A stretch of DNA of 6,994 nt from NCBI GenBank assembly GCA_040509055.1, contig JBEVLT010000179.1:1-6994 (forward strand), given 5' to 3'. Of this stretch, positions 1-6,015 are shown in pieces. Made by a program: the position numbers and the translations under genes. The stretch comes from JAJKIP01 sp040509055. Lineage in GTDB: Bacteria > Bacteroidota > Bacteroidia > Chitinophagales > Chitinophagaceae. A model generated the notes under the pieces. That model did not search any database, had not been told where the DNA came from, and was given only the letters and a program-made list of their open reading frames with translations. Within the stretch, counting starts at the first letter, position 1, and the number at the start of each line of letters is the position of its first letter.

Positions 1-229
1 TACGTACGGCGATATAATTACTGAAATTTTTGCGGAAAAAAAGCGAAGCCGCCATTTTCGGCCGGTTCAGGTGGGCACGGGTGTTCAGATCGCCGAAATA
101 ATGAGCAGCCCCCAGCCCGATGCCGAACTCACCTTCCTGCACGATGGCTTCCCGCTGGGCAAAACTGCGGGACGGGAATAGTGAAAGCAGCACTCCGGCA
201 ACAACGACAACAAATAATTTCTTCATCAT
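1..229 (-). CDS. PorG/DUF6089-like outer membrane protein, N-terminal part only
   Basis: The first 76 codons of a secreted protein are present; the rest runs off the left edge. The start is one of two adjacent ATG codons (229 or 226). Residues 1-24 form a signal peptide: a short Lys-Lys head, a hydrophobic VVVVAGVLL core and a likely cleavage at SFA|Q. The mature N-terminus contains EGEFGIGLGAAHYFGDLN (about residues 32-49) followed by an Asn-Arg-Pro-Lys segment and an aromatic strand. This fits the opening beta strands of the DUF6089 family, to which the type IX secretion protein PorG belongs, a small outer membrane beta barrel. It lies 65 bp downstream of nadK on the same strand and probably shares its transcript. 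The family call rests on this N-terminal pattern and on the nadK context. Which subfamily it is, and so whether it is the functional PorG, cannot be settled from the fragment. Confidence 0.65.
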   Translation of the reverse strand, partial: MMKKLFVVVVAGVLLSLFPSRSFAQREAIVQEGEFGIGLGAAHYFGDLNTRAHLNRPKMAASLFFRKNFSNYIAVR

Positions 230-294
230 ATCGGGCAAAATAGCGTGGGCGATAATATAAAACGGAAAAATACTTATTTTCTTTTATCGGGTGG

Positions 295-1176
295 CTAATA
301 ATTTCGCTTGTCCAGTCCCCAGGTGAGCTTGTTTTGCAGCGTTTGCAGGAAACTGTGGCCGCTCAGGCGCACCAGGCTGACACTGAAACTTTCCTTGCGA
401 ACGGCCAGCGATACGCTCTTTCCCACCATCTCCCGGCGGGCGTCCAGGGCACAGATTATGTTGTCGTGGCGGCTCTCCACCTCAAAGGAAATGACGTTGT
501 CGTCCGGCACGATGATCGGCCGCATGTTCAGGTTGTGCGGGGCCACCGGCGTGATGACGAAGCTGCCCGATTCGGGAAAGACCACGGGGCCGCCGCAGCT
601 CAGCGAGTAGCCGGTGGAACCGGTAGGCGTAGCCACGATCAGCCCATCCGCCCAGTACGTATTCAGAAATTCGCCGTTCAGGTAGGTGTGGATCTTGATC
701 ATCGAAGCGGTGTCCCGCTTGTGTATGGAAAACTCGTTGAGCGCGTATGGCACGTTGCCAAACAGGGGCAGGTCGGCATCCAGGTGGATCATGGTACGCT
801 TGTCGATCACGAAGGTTCGCCTGGCAATAGCCTGTACGGCCATACCGATCTCGTCCTGCCCGATGCTGGCCAGGAAACCCAGCCGCCCGAAGTTGATGCC
901 CATGATCGGTATATTCTTATCCCGCACCAGGGCGATGGCATCCAGCAGCGTGCCGTCGCCGCCAAGACTGACAAAACACTCGATCTGCCCGCTAATATGT
1001 TCGGAAAGGGAAAAGGTAGTGGTATCCTCCGGCAGCCGGATGCTGCCCCTGATCTGCTCATGGAAATGCTCGAATACCACGGGGCTGATCTTGCGGTGGG
1101 CCAGCTCATCAAAAAAAACCTGCACATTTTCGCGCTGGTCATCCTCCATGACCCGGCTGTAAATGGCTGCTTTCAT
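295..1176 (-). CDS. nadK: NAD kinase
   Basis: This enzyme phosphorylates NAD at the 2'-OH of its adenosine ribose, using ATP (polyphosphate in some homologues), and is the only route to NADP in most bacteria; it acts in the cytoplasm. The 293-residue length is normal for the family. The diagnostic GGDGT motif is at residues 72-76, with catalytic Asp74. It is followed by GINFGRLGFLA (93-103), the NE dyad (147-148), the DG of the conserved YWADGLIVATPTGSTGYSLS stretch (177-178, with TPTGSTGYSLS at 183-193), a GGP turn (195-197) and the C-terminal TPVAPHNLNMRPIIVP segment (209-224). All key residues are intact. The ATG at 1176 gives the family's usual N-terminus (MKAAIYSR, a Rossmann-type first strand). 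It begins 29 bp after the Omp85-like gene stops and is followed at 65 bp by the PorG-like gene, so co-transcription is likely. No promoter match is visible directly upstream. Confidence 0.97.
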   Translation of the reverse strand: MKAAIYSRVMEDDQRENVQVFFDELAHRKISPVVFEHFHEQIRGSIRLPEDTTTFSLSEHISGQIECFVSLGGDGTLLDAIALVRDKNIPIMGINFGRLGFLASIGQDEIGMAVQAIARRTFVIDKRTMIHLDADLPLFGNVPYALNEFSIHKRDTASMIKIHTYLNGEFLNTYWADGLIVATPTGSTGYSLSCGGPVVFPESGSFVITPVAPHNLNMRPIIVPDDNVISFEVESRHDNIICALDARREMVGKSVSLAVRKESFSVSLVRLSGHSFLQTLQNKLTWGLDKRNY

Positions 1177-1205
1177 CCAAATGATTTTATGATTACGCGA
1201 TCAGC

Positions 1206-2663
1206 TCAGAATACACTCTTCCGGTGTAAAAATAGCCCGTTTTGACCGATCTGGTTAAACGACCATTCGATCTTCATGGTAAAATCATAGATCGTGGTAA
1301 TGTCGAGCCCGAAGCCGGCGGAGTACAGCATCTGGTTGGCCAGGAACCGGTCGCCCGGGTAGGGATTGTATACATAGCCGGTATTGCCAAAGATTTTTCC
1401 GTAGATATTGAAAGGAACGCGGCGCGGCGCCAGGTTTTTGGTGCCGGGAATACGCAGATCGAAGTTGAACAGCTTGCGGGTCAGCGCGGCCTTCAGGTAG
1501 CCGCCGGCGGCCCCATCGATCACATAGTATTCATAGCCCTGGATGAAAACATCCGAATAGCCCAGCAGGCGGCGGTTGTAATATGCCTGTTTAAAAGGCA
1601 GCTTCACGGTGCCAAAGGCGTTGAGGCTGAAAAATGTCTTTTCGCTTACCGGCCAGTTGCCCGAGCCTTTCAGGGAGAGCTGCCACAGGTTCATGGCCTT
1701 GTTGATGCCTTTTTTTACCAAATTGATCTCGGCCGCAAAACCTTTGGTCGGATATGGGATATAATCGAGATCATAATAGCTCATGGTGTAGTAGACCTCG
1801 GGGTACTCGATCCGCCTGCGGCCGGAATGGAAGTAATCGGGGTTCAGCTTCAGCACCGTATCGGCCACGTCCTCGCGGGTATAAGCAAAGCCGAAGCGGT
1901 GCCGGGTGCGGATGGCCCGGCGGTAGGTAAGCTCTGCATACCCGCTCATGAACTTACGGATATAATCGTCCGAGCTGAAAAAGAGCTGCTTTCCATCTAC
2001 GGTATTGTAATTCATTTCCCGGTTCTTACCCATGTTGAACCCCGTATTGAACCCCCATTTCATCTGCTTGTCAAAGTACAGCCGGTCGTAGCTGAAGGAG
2101 AACTGGCGCGTGTACCCGCTGATCAGCCAGAAGCGCAGCTTGTCGTTACGGCCGGTCACATTGTTGTACATCAGCTTGATGCCGTAATTCACGCGTTTCA
2201 GGCTGGCCTTTTGCTCGATCAGCCATTGGTTCAGGTTCCTGTCTACCGGTTTGAAGTAGGGAATCGGGAAGATATACCACCGTTCTTTTACCTGCACCTG
2301 CACGTCCACTTCATAGCCCTCTGATCTTTTCAGCGATACAATGACCTCGTGAAACAGGGCCGTATTCATGAGCTGGCGCCGGCCGGTTTCAAACTTTTTT
2401 ACCAGGTCGCTCAGCAGGTAGCCGTCACCGGATTTGAAAGGAAGTTCGCGAAGAATGAACTCCGGGCGGGTTCGCTTGTTACCTTCTATAAGAATGGCGC
2501 GAACAACAAAATAATCGTTGCCATGGGTAAACGTATCAGCAATGGAAGTGCTGTCGGCCAGGACGGACAGGGCCACATCGCTGCCGGGTTCCTGTGCCGA
2601 TAATGCCGGACAGAAAGCAATCGCTAACAGAAGCCACCAATAATATTTTCTGTCCTTCAGCAT
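1206..2663 (-). CDS. BamA/TamA-type (Omp85) outer membrane protein with one POTRA domain
   Basis: A 485-residue protein predicted to reside in the outer membrane. Residues 1-23 are a signal peptide (WWLLLAIAFCPALSA, cleaved before Gln24). After a short linker, residues about 52-128 form a single POTRA domain: a VVRAILIEGNKRTRPEFILRE-type first strand and helix, then ETGRRQLMNTALFHEV and a last strand VDVQVQVKERWY. Residues about 155-485 are rich in alternating aromatic/hydrophobic strands with Tyr/Phe/Arg, as in a 16-stranded Omp85 barrel, and the chain ends in Phe. Canonical BamA has several POTRA domains and is much longer, so this is a shorter paralogue and not the essential BamA; its client or partner is unknown. 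The loop-6 motif normally read as (V/I)RG(F/Y) appears here as IQGYE (374-378). The start overlaps no other gene; the ATG lies 70 bp after the end of the reading frame that continues past the CBS stop. It probably belongs to the hydrolase-CBS-nadK operon. Confidence 0.8.
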   Translation of the reverse strand: MLKDRKYYWWLLLAIAFCPALSAQEPGSDVALSVLADSTSIADTFTHGNDYFVVRAILIEGNKRTRPEFILRELPFKSGDGYLLSDLVKKFETGRRQLMNTALFHEVIVSLKRSEGYEVDVQVQVKERWYIFPIPYFKPVDRNLNQWLIEQKASLKRVNYGIKLMYNNVTGRNDKLRFWLISGYTRQFSFSYDRLYFDKQMKWGFNTGFNMGKNREMNYNTVDGKQLFFSSDDYIRKFMSGYAELTYRRAIRTRHRFGFAYTREDVADTVLKLNPDYFHSGRRRIEYPEVYYTMSYYDLDYIPYPTKGFAAEINLVKKGINKAMNLWQLSLKGSGNWPVSEKTFFSLNAFGTVKLPFKQAYYNRRLLGYSDVFIQGYEYYVIDGAAGGYLKAALTRKLFNFDLRIPGTKNLAPRRVPFNIYGKIFGNTGYVYNPYPGDRFLANQMLYSAGFGLDITTIYDFTMKIEWSFNQIGQNGLFLHRKSVF

Positions 2664-2733
2664 TCAGGAGCCCACCGGAAACATCTAAAAATAATGGAAT
2701 TTCCAATCTGTGTTAAAAAAGGTGTGCCAGATT

Positions 2734-2787
2734 TCAGATCTTCAAATAATTCATCAGGTTGTCGTAATTGCTTCGCAACTCGTTGGC
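2734..2787 (-). other. In-frame continuation past the CBS-gene stop (likely lost C-terminal tail)
   Basis: Directly after the TAA stop of the CBS gene (2788-2790) the same frame stays open for 17 codons, reading ANELRSNYDNLMNYLKI, and then ends in TGA (2734-2736). The peptide looks like real protein sequence. It matches the pattern I recall for the C-terminus of Bacteroidota CBS proteins encoded next to nadK, which end in a charged helix followed by Tyr-Leu-(Asn/Lys)-(Ile/Val). With one sense codon in place of TAA the protein would be 220 residues long. Seen: the open frame and its composition. Recalled and unverified: the family tail. Confidence 0.55.
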
Positions 2788-3396
2788 TTATAACTCTTCT
2801 CCGAAATAATATTTTACGTTGTATTCATCCCGCTGAAAAGTAGCGACTATATCGGATACTTCGGACTTATTGATGCGGATGGTCACCTGCATTATGCCGG
2901 TTTCAGGGTCGTTGGAGGTATTCAGCTGGGTAATTTGCGCATCATTTGTCTCCACCAGCTTGCTGATCTCGTTGAAGGAATACTGGTTGCTTTCGATCTC
3001 CAGTACGATCAGGCCGCCGGGCTCGTTCAGGCTCATGAATTCGGATGCATGACGCAGCAGGTCGTTGTAAGCCACAGCCCCGGTGATGTCGTTTTCGTTG
3101 TCTACCACCGGCACCACGCTCAGCCCGTTCTCCGCTGCTACCTGTATTGCTTTTAAAAAATGCTCCGTGGTGCGCACAGCTGTATTGCCGAAGGATTGTT
3201 TCAGTTCATCCAGTTCGGCATTGTCGTTCTCCGCCTGCAGCAGGTCGTCTTCGCTGACGATGCCAATGTAGCGTGTTCCTTCCACCACGGGAAGGTGGGC
3301 CACCTGGTTATCATTCATCAGCTGCAGAGCCTGGTACACCTTATCGGTCAGGTGCAGGTAGGGGATATTCTGAGATTGTAGTTCTCCGGTCAGCAT
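2788..3396 (-). CDS. CBS-domain pair protein with C-terminal ACT-like domain
   Basis: A 202-residue cytoplasmic protein with two CBS domains, about residues 8-57 (VAHLPVVEGTRYIGIVSEDDLL) and 72-118 (LSVVPVVDNENDITGAVAYNDLL). They should pair as a Bateman module that binds adenosine-type nucleotides. Residues about 126-198 (GGLIVLEIESNQYSFNEISKLVE..., then a VTIRINKSEVSDIVATFQR strand-helix) look like an ACT-like regulatory domain, so the order CBS-CBS-ACT is like that of AcuB. No catalytic domain is present, so a ligand-sensing role is inferred; the target is unknown. The ATG at 3396 has an AAAGGAG at 3407-3413, ten bases upstream. This resembles a Shine-Dalgarno site, although Bacteroidota rarely depend on one. 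The gene lies 41 bp after the alpha/beta hydrolase, in a probable operon leading to nadK. The frame ends at a TAA 17 codons short of what appears to be the ancestral end, so the protein may lack its terminal helix. Confidence 0.88.
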   Translation of the reverse strand: MLTGELQSQNIPYLHLTDKVYQALQLMNDNQVAHLPVVEGTRYIGIVSEDDLLQAENDNAELDELKQSFGNTAVRTTEHFLKAIQVAAENGLSVVPVVDNENDITGAVAYNDLLRHASEFMSLNEPGGLIVLEIESNQYSFNEISKLVETNDAQITQLNTSNDPETGIMQVTIRINKSEVSDIVATFQRDEYNVKYYFGEEL

Positions 3397-3437
3397 GGAT
3401 TAACGGCTCCTTTATTTATGTACTAAGACTCCGATTA

Positions 3438-4217
3438 TCACGCAACTGTTGCAGGCTCGTTGAGTTTTTTCAAAAATTTATGAAGGATTGCATTGAACTC
3501 ATCGGGCACCTCCATCATGGGTGCATGACCGCACTTGTCGATAAAATGCAGCTCACTATTGGGGATCAGTTTATTAAATTCTTCGGCAACGAACGGCGGC
3601 GTGATCGTATCATTGTTGCCCCATATCAATAACGTAGGTTTCTGTATCTGATTGAGTTCCTCTCCCAGATTATTCCGGATAGCGCTTTTGGCCAGGGCAA
3701 TGATCTTGATCACCTTCAGCCGGTTGTTGGTAATGGCAAACACTTCATCTACCAGTTCCGTGGTAGCCATTTTCGGGTCGTAAAAGGTGAGTTCTGTCTT
3801 TTTCCGGATGTATTCGTAATCGCCTCGTTTGGGATACGAATCGCCCATGCCGTTTTCGAAAAGCCCCGAACTGCCGGTCAGTGTGATGGATTTGATACAG
3901 GCCGGCTGGTTTTTCAGCACATATACCAGGCCCACATGTCCGCCGAGCGAGTTGCCCAGCAGGTGCACATTCTGGTAACCGCGGGTCTCTATAAATTTAT
4001 GCACGAATTTGGCCAGGCCGCCTACCGACGTATGCAGGATGTCCATCTCCAGCAGCGGCAACAGCGGCACCACCACTTTATTGTACTGCTTAAAGTATTC
4101 AATCAGGCTTTCAAAATTACTCAATGCTCCAAACAGGCCATGCAACAGTACCAGCGGTTCTCCCTGCCCCTCTTCAATGAACTTGAATTTATTATCCTGT
4201 TTTATCTCGTAATTCAT
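3438..4217 (-). CDS. Alpha/beta-hydrolase fold protein
   Basis: A 259-residue cytoplasmic hydrolase with no signal peptide. It has a complete catalytic set: the oxyanion-hole motif HG at 26-27 (LVLLHGLFG), the nucleophile elbow GNSLGG at 88-93 with Ser90, the acid Asp203 in WGNNDTITP, and His231 in DKCGHAPMMEVP. A helical cap lies between about residues 120 and 190. The layout resembles the MhpC/2-hydroxymuconate-semialdehyde hydrolase group within the superfamily, but substrate cannot be predicted from the fold: esterase, C-C hydrolase and thioesterase activities all occur in it. It seems to be the first gene of the run hydrolase-CBS-Omp85-like-nadK-PorG-like. A TAnnTTTG element and a leader hairpin lie 56-94 bp upstream of the ATG at 4217. 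Its presence at the head of an envelope/NADP operon does not reveal its substrate. Confidence 0.9.
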   Translation of the reverse strand: MNYEIKQDNKFKFIEEGQGEPLVLLHGLFGALSNFESLIEYFKQYNKVVVPLLPLLEMDILHTSVGGLAKFVHKFIETRGYQNVHLLGNSLGGHVGLVYVLKNQPACIKSITLTGSSGLFENGMGDSYPKRGDYEYIRKKTELTFYDPKMATTELVDEVFAITNNRLKVIKIIALAKSAIRNNLGEELNQIQKPTLLIWGNNDTITPPFVAEEFNKLIPNSELHFIDKCGHAPMMEVPDEFNAILHKFLKKLNEPATVA

Positions 4218-4272
4218 GGTTATCCGGCGCTGTAATTTTTGCTAAAATAATCGTTTTGCAGCACATTCTATC

Positions 4273-4297
4273 GCCGCCAAAATAACTCTTTGGCAGC
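4273..4297 (-). other. Leader hairpin upstream of the hydrolase operon
   Basis: On the minus strand GCTGCCAAA and TTTGGCGGC flank a 7-base loop, giving a 9-bp stem with one G-U pair. Read on the plus strand the same pair would be a C-A mismatch, so the structure favours a minus-strand RNA. It starts only a few bases after the predicted -7 element and would sit at the very 5' end of the transcript. No T-run follows, so it is not a typical terminator. It could stabilise the mRNA or be incidental. Confidence 0.4.
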
Positions 4298-4303
4298 TAT
4301 CCG

Positions 4304-4311
4304 CAAAGATA
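4304..4311 (-). promoter_or_regulatory. Bacteroidota -7 promoter element for the hydrolase operon
   Basis: The minus strand reads TATCTTTG, an exact match to the Bacteroidota -7 consensus TAnnTTTG. It lies 87 bp upstream of the hydrolase ATG, in the 136-bp gap after cvpA. No good TTG-type -33 element is visible at the expected distance, so it is a half-match. It is the best promoter candidate for the five-gene run toward the left edge. Confidence 0.5.
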
Positions 4312-4338
4312 AAATATTGAAATCCATTCGCATGCCAT

Positions 4339-4359
4339 CCTTAACCGGAGCGGTTAGGG
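4339..4359 (-). repeat. Short inverted repeat over the cvpA stop codon
   Basis: The minus strand reads CCCTAACCG, CTC, CGGTTAAGG: two 9-base arms around a 3-base loop, with one C-A mismatch (8 of 9 paired; the inner TAACCG/CGGTTA is perfect). It overlaps the TAA stop of the CvpA gene (4354-4356). No T-run follows, so it is weak as an intrinsic terminator, but it could protect the mRNA 3' end. Confidence 0.35.
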
Positions 4360-4887
4360 TAGCTGCTGCGCCACGCCGCCGAAAAACGATTCGAGCCCGG
4401 TGAACATGTCCCTGAACAAAGGAATCAGCCTGCCCAGCCCGTTGATGGCCTTCGGTCCCCAGGGTTGTACAAACGCATAAGTAGCAGACCGTTCGATGGT
4501 TTCGGGCTTGATAAGGTGGAGCTGCACGGCATAAAAAAGAAGGATGCTGTAGACGATGGTAAAAACAACGGCATACAGCACAATCCCCCCCAGCCTGTTG
4601 GCCCAGCCCAGCGTGGCCATTTCCACCGTTTTTTGCAGCAGGCGGGCGCCCCAGCGGATCAGCAGCAGCACGATCAGGAAAACAATAATGAATGAAATGA
4701 CAGGCAGCCACCTGTCGGAGACGTTGACGGCCGAACCGATGCGGTGAGCCACCGCAGCCGATAGCCTGATGGCAGCCGCCAGCCCGATGATGATCGCCAG
4801 CAGAGAAAAAACGCCCAGGATCAGCCCGCGCTGAAACCCTTTGATCACGGCCAGCACCAATATGACCAGGAAAATAATATCAAGCAT
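4354..4887 (-). CDS. CvpA family membrane protein
   Basis: A protein of 177 residues with four predicted membrane segments, about 2-17 (LDIIFLVILVLAVIKG), 22-42, 61-79 and 98-121, and a hydrophilic, amphipathic C-terminus. The opening pattern, Asp-hydrophobic stretch-KGFQRGLI, is typical of CvpA, an inner-membrane family known from colicin V production in E. coli and linked there to envelope homeostasis; its biochemical function is not settled. I chose the ATG at 4887 because it places the conserved LDIIF segment at the N-terminus, as in other family members. An in-frame ATG at 4908 would add MIFLPAA and is possible. The gene follows the YqeY gene with a gap of 51 bp (30 bp with the longer start), so the two are probably co-transcribed. 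A second open frame across much of the same DNA is judged to be a shadow. Confidence 0.88.
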   Translation of the reverse strand: MLDIIFLVILVLAVIKGFQRGLILGVFSLLAIIIGLAAAIRLSAAVAHRIGSAVNVSDRWLPVISFIIVFLIVLLLIRWGARLLQKTVEMATLGWANRLGGIVLYAVVFTIVYSILLFYAVQLHLIKPETIERSATYAFVQPWGPKAINGLGRLIPLFRDMFTGLESFFGGVAQQLP

Positions 4888-4938
4888 AGCGGCAGGCAAA
4901 AAAATCAAACGGGCCGGTGACGATAAAAAGTATACAGG

Positions 4939-5391
4939 TTATTTATTTAACAGCTCCCGCACCACGGCTGATATGGCTTTGCCATCTGCGCGGCCGCCCA
5001 GTTGTTTGGTAGCAGCGCCCATTACCTTTCCCATATCGGCAGGCGAAGAGGCGCCGGTATCGGCAATCACGCGGCTGATGATGTCTTTCAACTCATCCGG
5101 CGACAGCTGTTTGGGCAAAAACTTTTCGATCACGTCGATCTCTTCCTGCTCCTTCTGCGCCAGGTCGGTACGTTGCTGCTGCTGAAAGATCTCCAGCGAA
5201 TCCTTCCGCTGCTTGACCAGCTTCTGCAACAGTTTGATCTCATCTTCCTCCTTCAGCTCGCCGCCGGCGCCTTCCGATGTTTTTGCCAGCAGGATAGCTG
5301 CTTTTACGGCACGAAGGCTGCGCAATGCCTTTTCATCCTTTGCCAGCATGGCCGTCTTCAGTTCGGTCATTATTTTCTGCTCCAGGCTCAT
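4939..5391 (-). CDS. GatB/YqeY domain-containing protein
   Basis: A 150-residue soluble protein, full length for stand-alone YqeY proteins. It is mostly helical and rich in Lys/Glu/Gln, with a coiled-coil-prone stretch at about 47-90. Hallmarks are MTELKTAMLAKDEKALRSLRAVKAAI (8-33), EKFLPKQLSPDEL (89-101), the DMGKVMGA segment (119-126) and GRADGKAIS (133-141). The last two belong to the C-terminal helical domain shared with the tail of GatB, the tRNA-binding part of the Asp/Glu-tRNA amidotransferase. A role linked to tRNA is therefore often assumed, but none is proven for the stand-alone form. No amidotransferase genes are nearby. Its upstream gap (5392-5617) contains no TAnnTTTG match, so its promoter is unclear. 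Confidence 0.93.
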   Translation of the reverse strand: MSLEQKIMTELKTAMLAKDEKALRSLRAVKAAILLAKTSEGAGGELKEEDEIKLLQKLVKQRKDSLEIFQQQQRTDLAQKEQEEIDVIEKFLPKQLSPDELKDIISRVIADTGASSPADMGKVMGAATKQLGGRADGKAISAVVRELLNK

Positions 5392-5463
5392 AAAAATTGT
5401 TTGATGTTTACGTTCAGGATAATAGCAGAGCCTTCTTAGCCCCGAAGTTCATGAATCTTGTTG

Positions 5464-5606
5464 TTCGAGGTTTGGTGTTATCCTTATTCGAAAATTCATT
5501 CCTTTCATAAGGGCTTTACTAACCCCGATAGCCATGTTAGCTGTTCAGGAAAGAAGTAAGTCTTCGAATTAAAAGCTGTTCGCACCATCGGACTTCGAAC
5601 CTCGAA
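5464..5606. repeat. TTCGAA/TTCGAGG-rich segment with inverted 9-bp arms
   Basis: The 226-bp gap between gldC and the YqeY gene holds no convincing gene. TTCGAGGTT (5464-5472) and its exact reverse complement AACCTCGAA (5598-5606) enclose about 143 bp. The palindrome TTCGAA occurs at 5487-5492, 5563-5568 and 5594-5599; I noticed only one other copy in the window (near 3856). Such clustering suggests a degenerate dispersed intergenic repeat or a small non-autonomous element. No target-site duplication is evident, and 9-bp arms could arise by chance. Confidence 0.3.
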
Positions 5607-5617
5607 TTCTAAATAGC

Positions 5618-5965
5618 TCAGGCTTTATTCTCTTTAAGTTGTTTCTGCCGGAATTTCTCATAAAAATCACGGGCAAAGGTTTTCATCTCTTCCACAAGGT
5701 CATCGTGACGGGTTGCCCTGCCATAGGTATCGGCCATGGTCATCATGGTCTGGTAAAAGAAGTCGGCCATTTCATCCACCATCATTTCTTTTGTCCACAG
5801 GTCGATGCGCAGCGCTGTTTTGTCGGCGCCGTCCCAGAAAGACAGCATCATGGCCCTGGCGTTTTGCGGTTTTTCGATGGTGGTATCCGTAGCTTTCCAG
5901 GCAATGGCAGCCGGAACCCGGTTCTCATCGGTCTCTACATCTATAACGATACTCGATAATGCCAT
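5618..5965 (-). CDS. gldC: Gliding motility-associated protein GldC
   Basis: A 115-residue soluble protein with no signal peptide, matching GldC in length and motif order: VPAAIAWKATD (18-27, the conserved IxWxATD), ARAMMLSFWD (36-45), ALRIDLWTKEMMVDEM (51-66), FFYQTMMTMADTYGRAT (69-85) and a C-terminal EEMKTFARDF helix. GldC was found in Flavobacterium johnsoniae as an accessory to gliding, working with the lipoprotein GldB. Homologues are widespread in Bacteroidota, including non-gliding species, so motility cannot be concluded. No gldB is visible nearby. The ATG at 5965 lies 17 bp after a TAnnTTTG element and gives a short leader. The neighbouring glycosyltransferase is 50 bp upstream. Confidence 0.93.
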   Translation of the reverse strand: MALSSIVIDVETDENRVPAAIAWKATDTTIEKPQNARAMMLSFWDGADKTALRIDLWTKEMMVDEMADFFYQTMMTMADTYGRATRHDDLVEEMKTFARDFYEKFRQKQLKENKA

Positions 5966-5982
5966 ACTGTTGAATTAATGCG

Positions 5983-5990
5983 CAAAGGTA
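5983..5990 (-). promoter_or_regulatory. Bacteroidota -7 promoter element for gldC
   Basis: The minus strand reads TACCTTTG, an exact match to TAnnTTTG, in the 50-bp gap between the glycosyltransferase stop and gldC. It ends 17 bp before the gldC ATG, which would leave a leader of about ten bases. The -33 region (CCTTTC, about 19 bp upstream) is only weakly like the consensus TTTG. It suggests that gldC has its own promoter and does not depend on glycosyltransferase transcription. Confidence 0.5.
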
Positions 5991-6015
5991 ATTAATGTAA
6001 AATGAAAGGATGCCG

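Noticed and set aside
334..1245. 303-codon open frame on the plus strand opposite nadK
   Set aside because: It is antisense to a full-length nadK with all motifs intact. Its translation is low-complexity His/Gln/Gly/Val-rich with no recognisable domain, as expected from GC-rich third positions.
1242..2324. 360-codon open frame on the plus strand opposite the Omp85-like gene
   Set aside because: It is antisense to a gene with a clear signal peptide, POTRA domain and barrel. The frame has no recognisable fold and is a codon-bias shadow.
2763..2780. Possible small hairpin TTGC-TTC-GCAA after the CBS gene as a terminator
   Set aside because: The stem has only four pairs and no T-run, and the segment lies within the in-frame tail of the CBS gene.
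4268..4711. 147-codon minus-strand frame overlapping the CvpA gene
   Set aside because: It is an alternative frame of the CvpA gene, rich in Cys/His/Arg, without membrane segments or a known domain.
5436..5583. Two tiny minus-strand frames with ATG starts (about 27 and 28 codons) in the gap between gldC and the YqeY gene
   Set aside because: They are very short, overlap the TTCGAA-rich repeat, match no family I recognise and have no promoter or ribosome site to support them.
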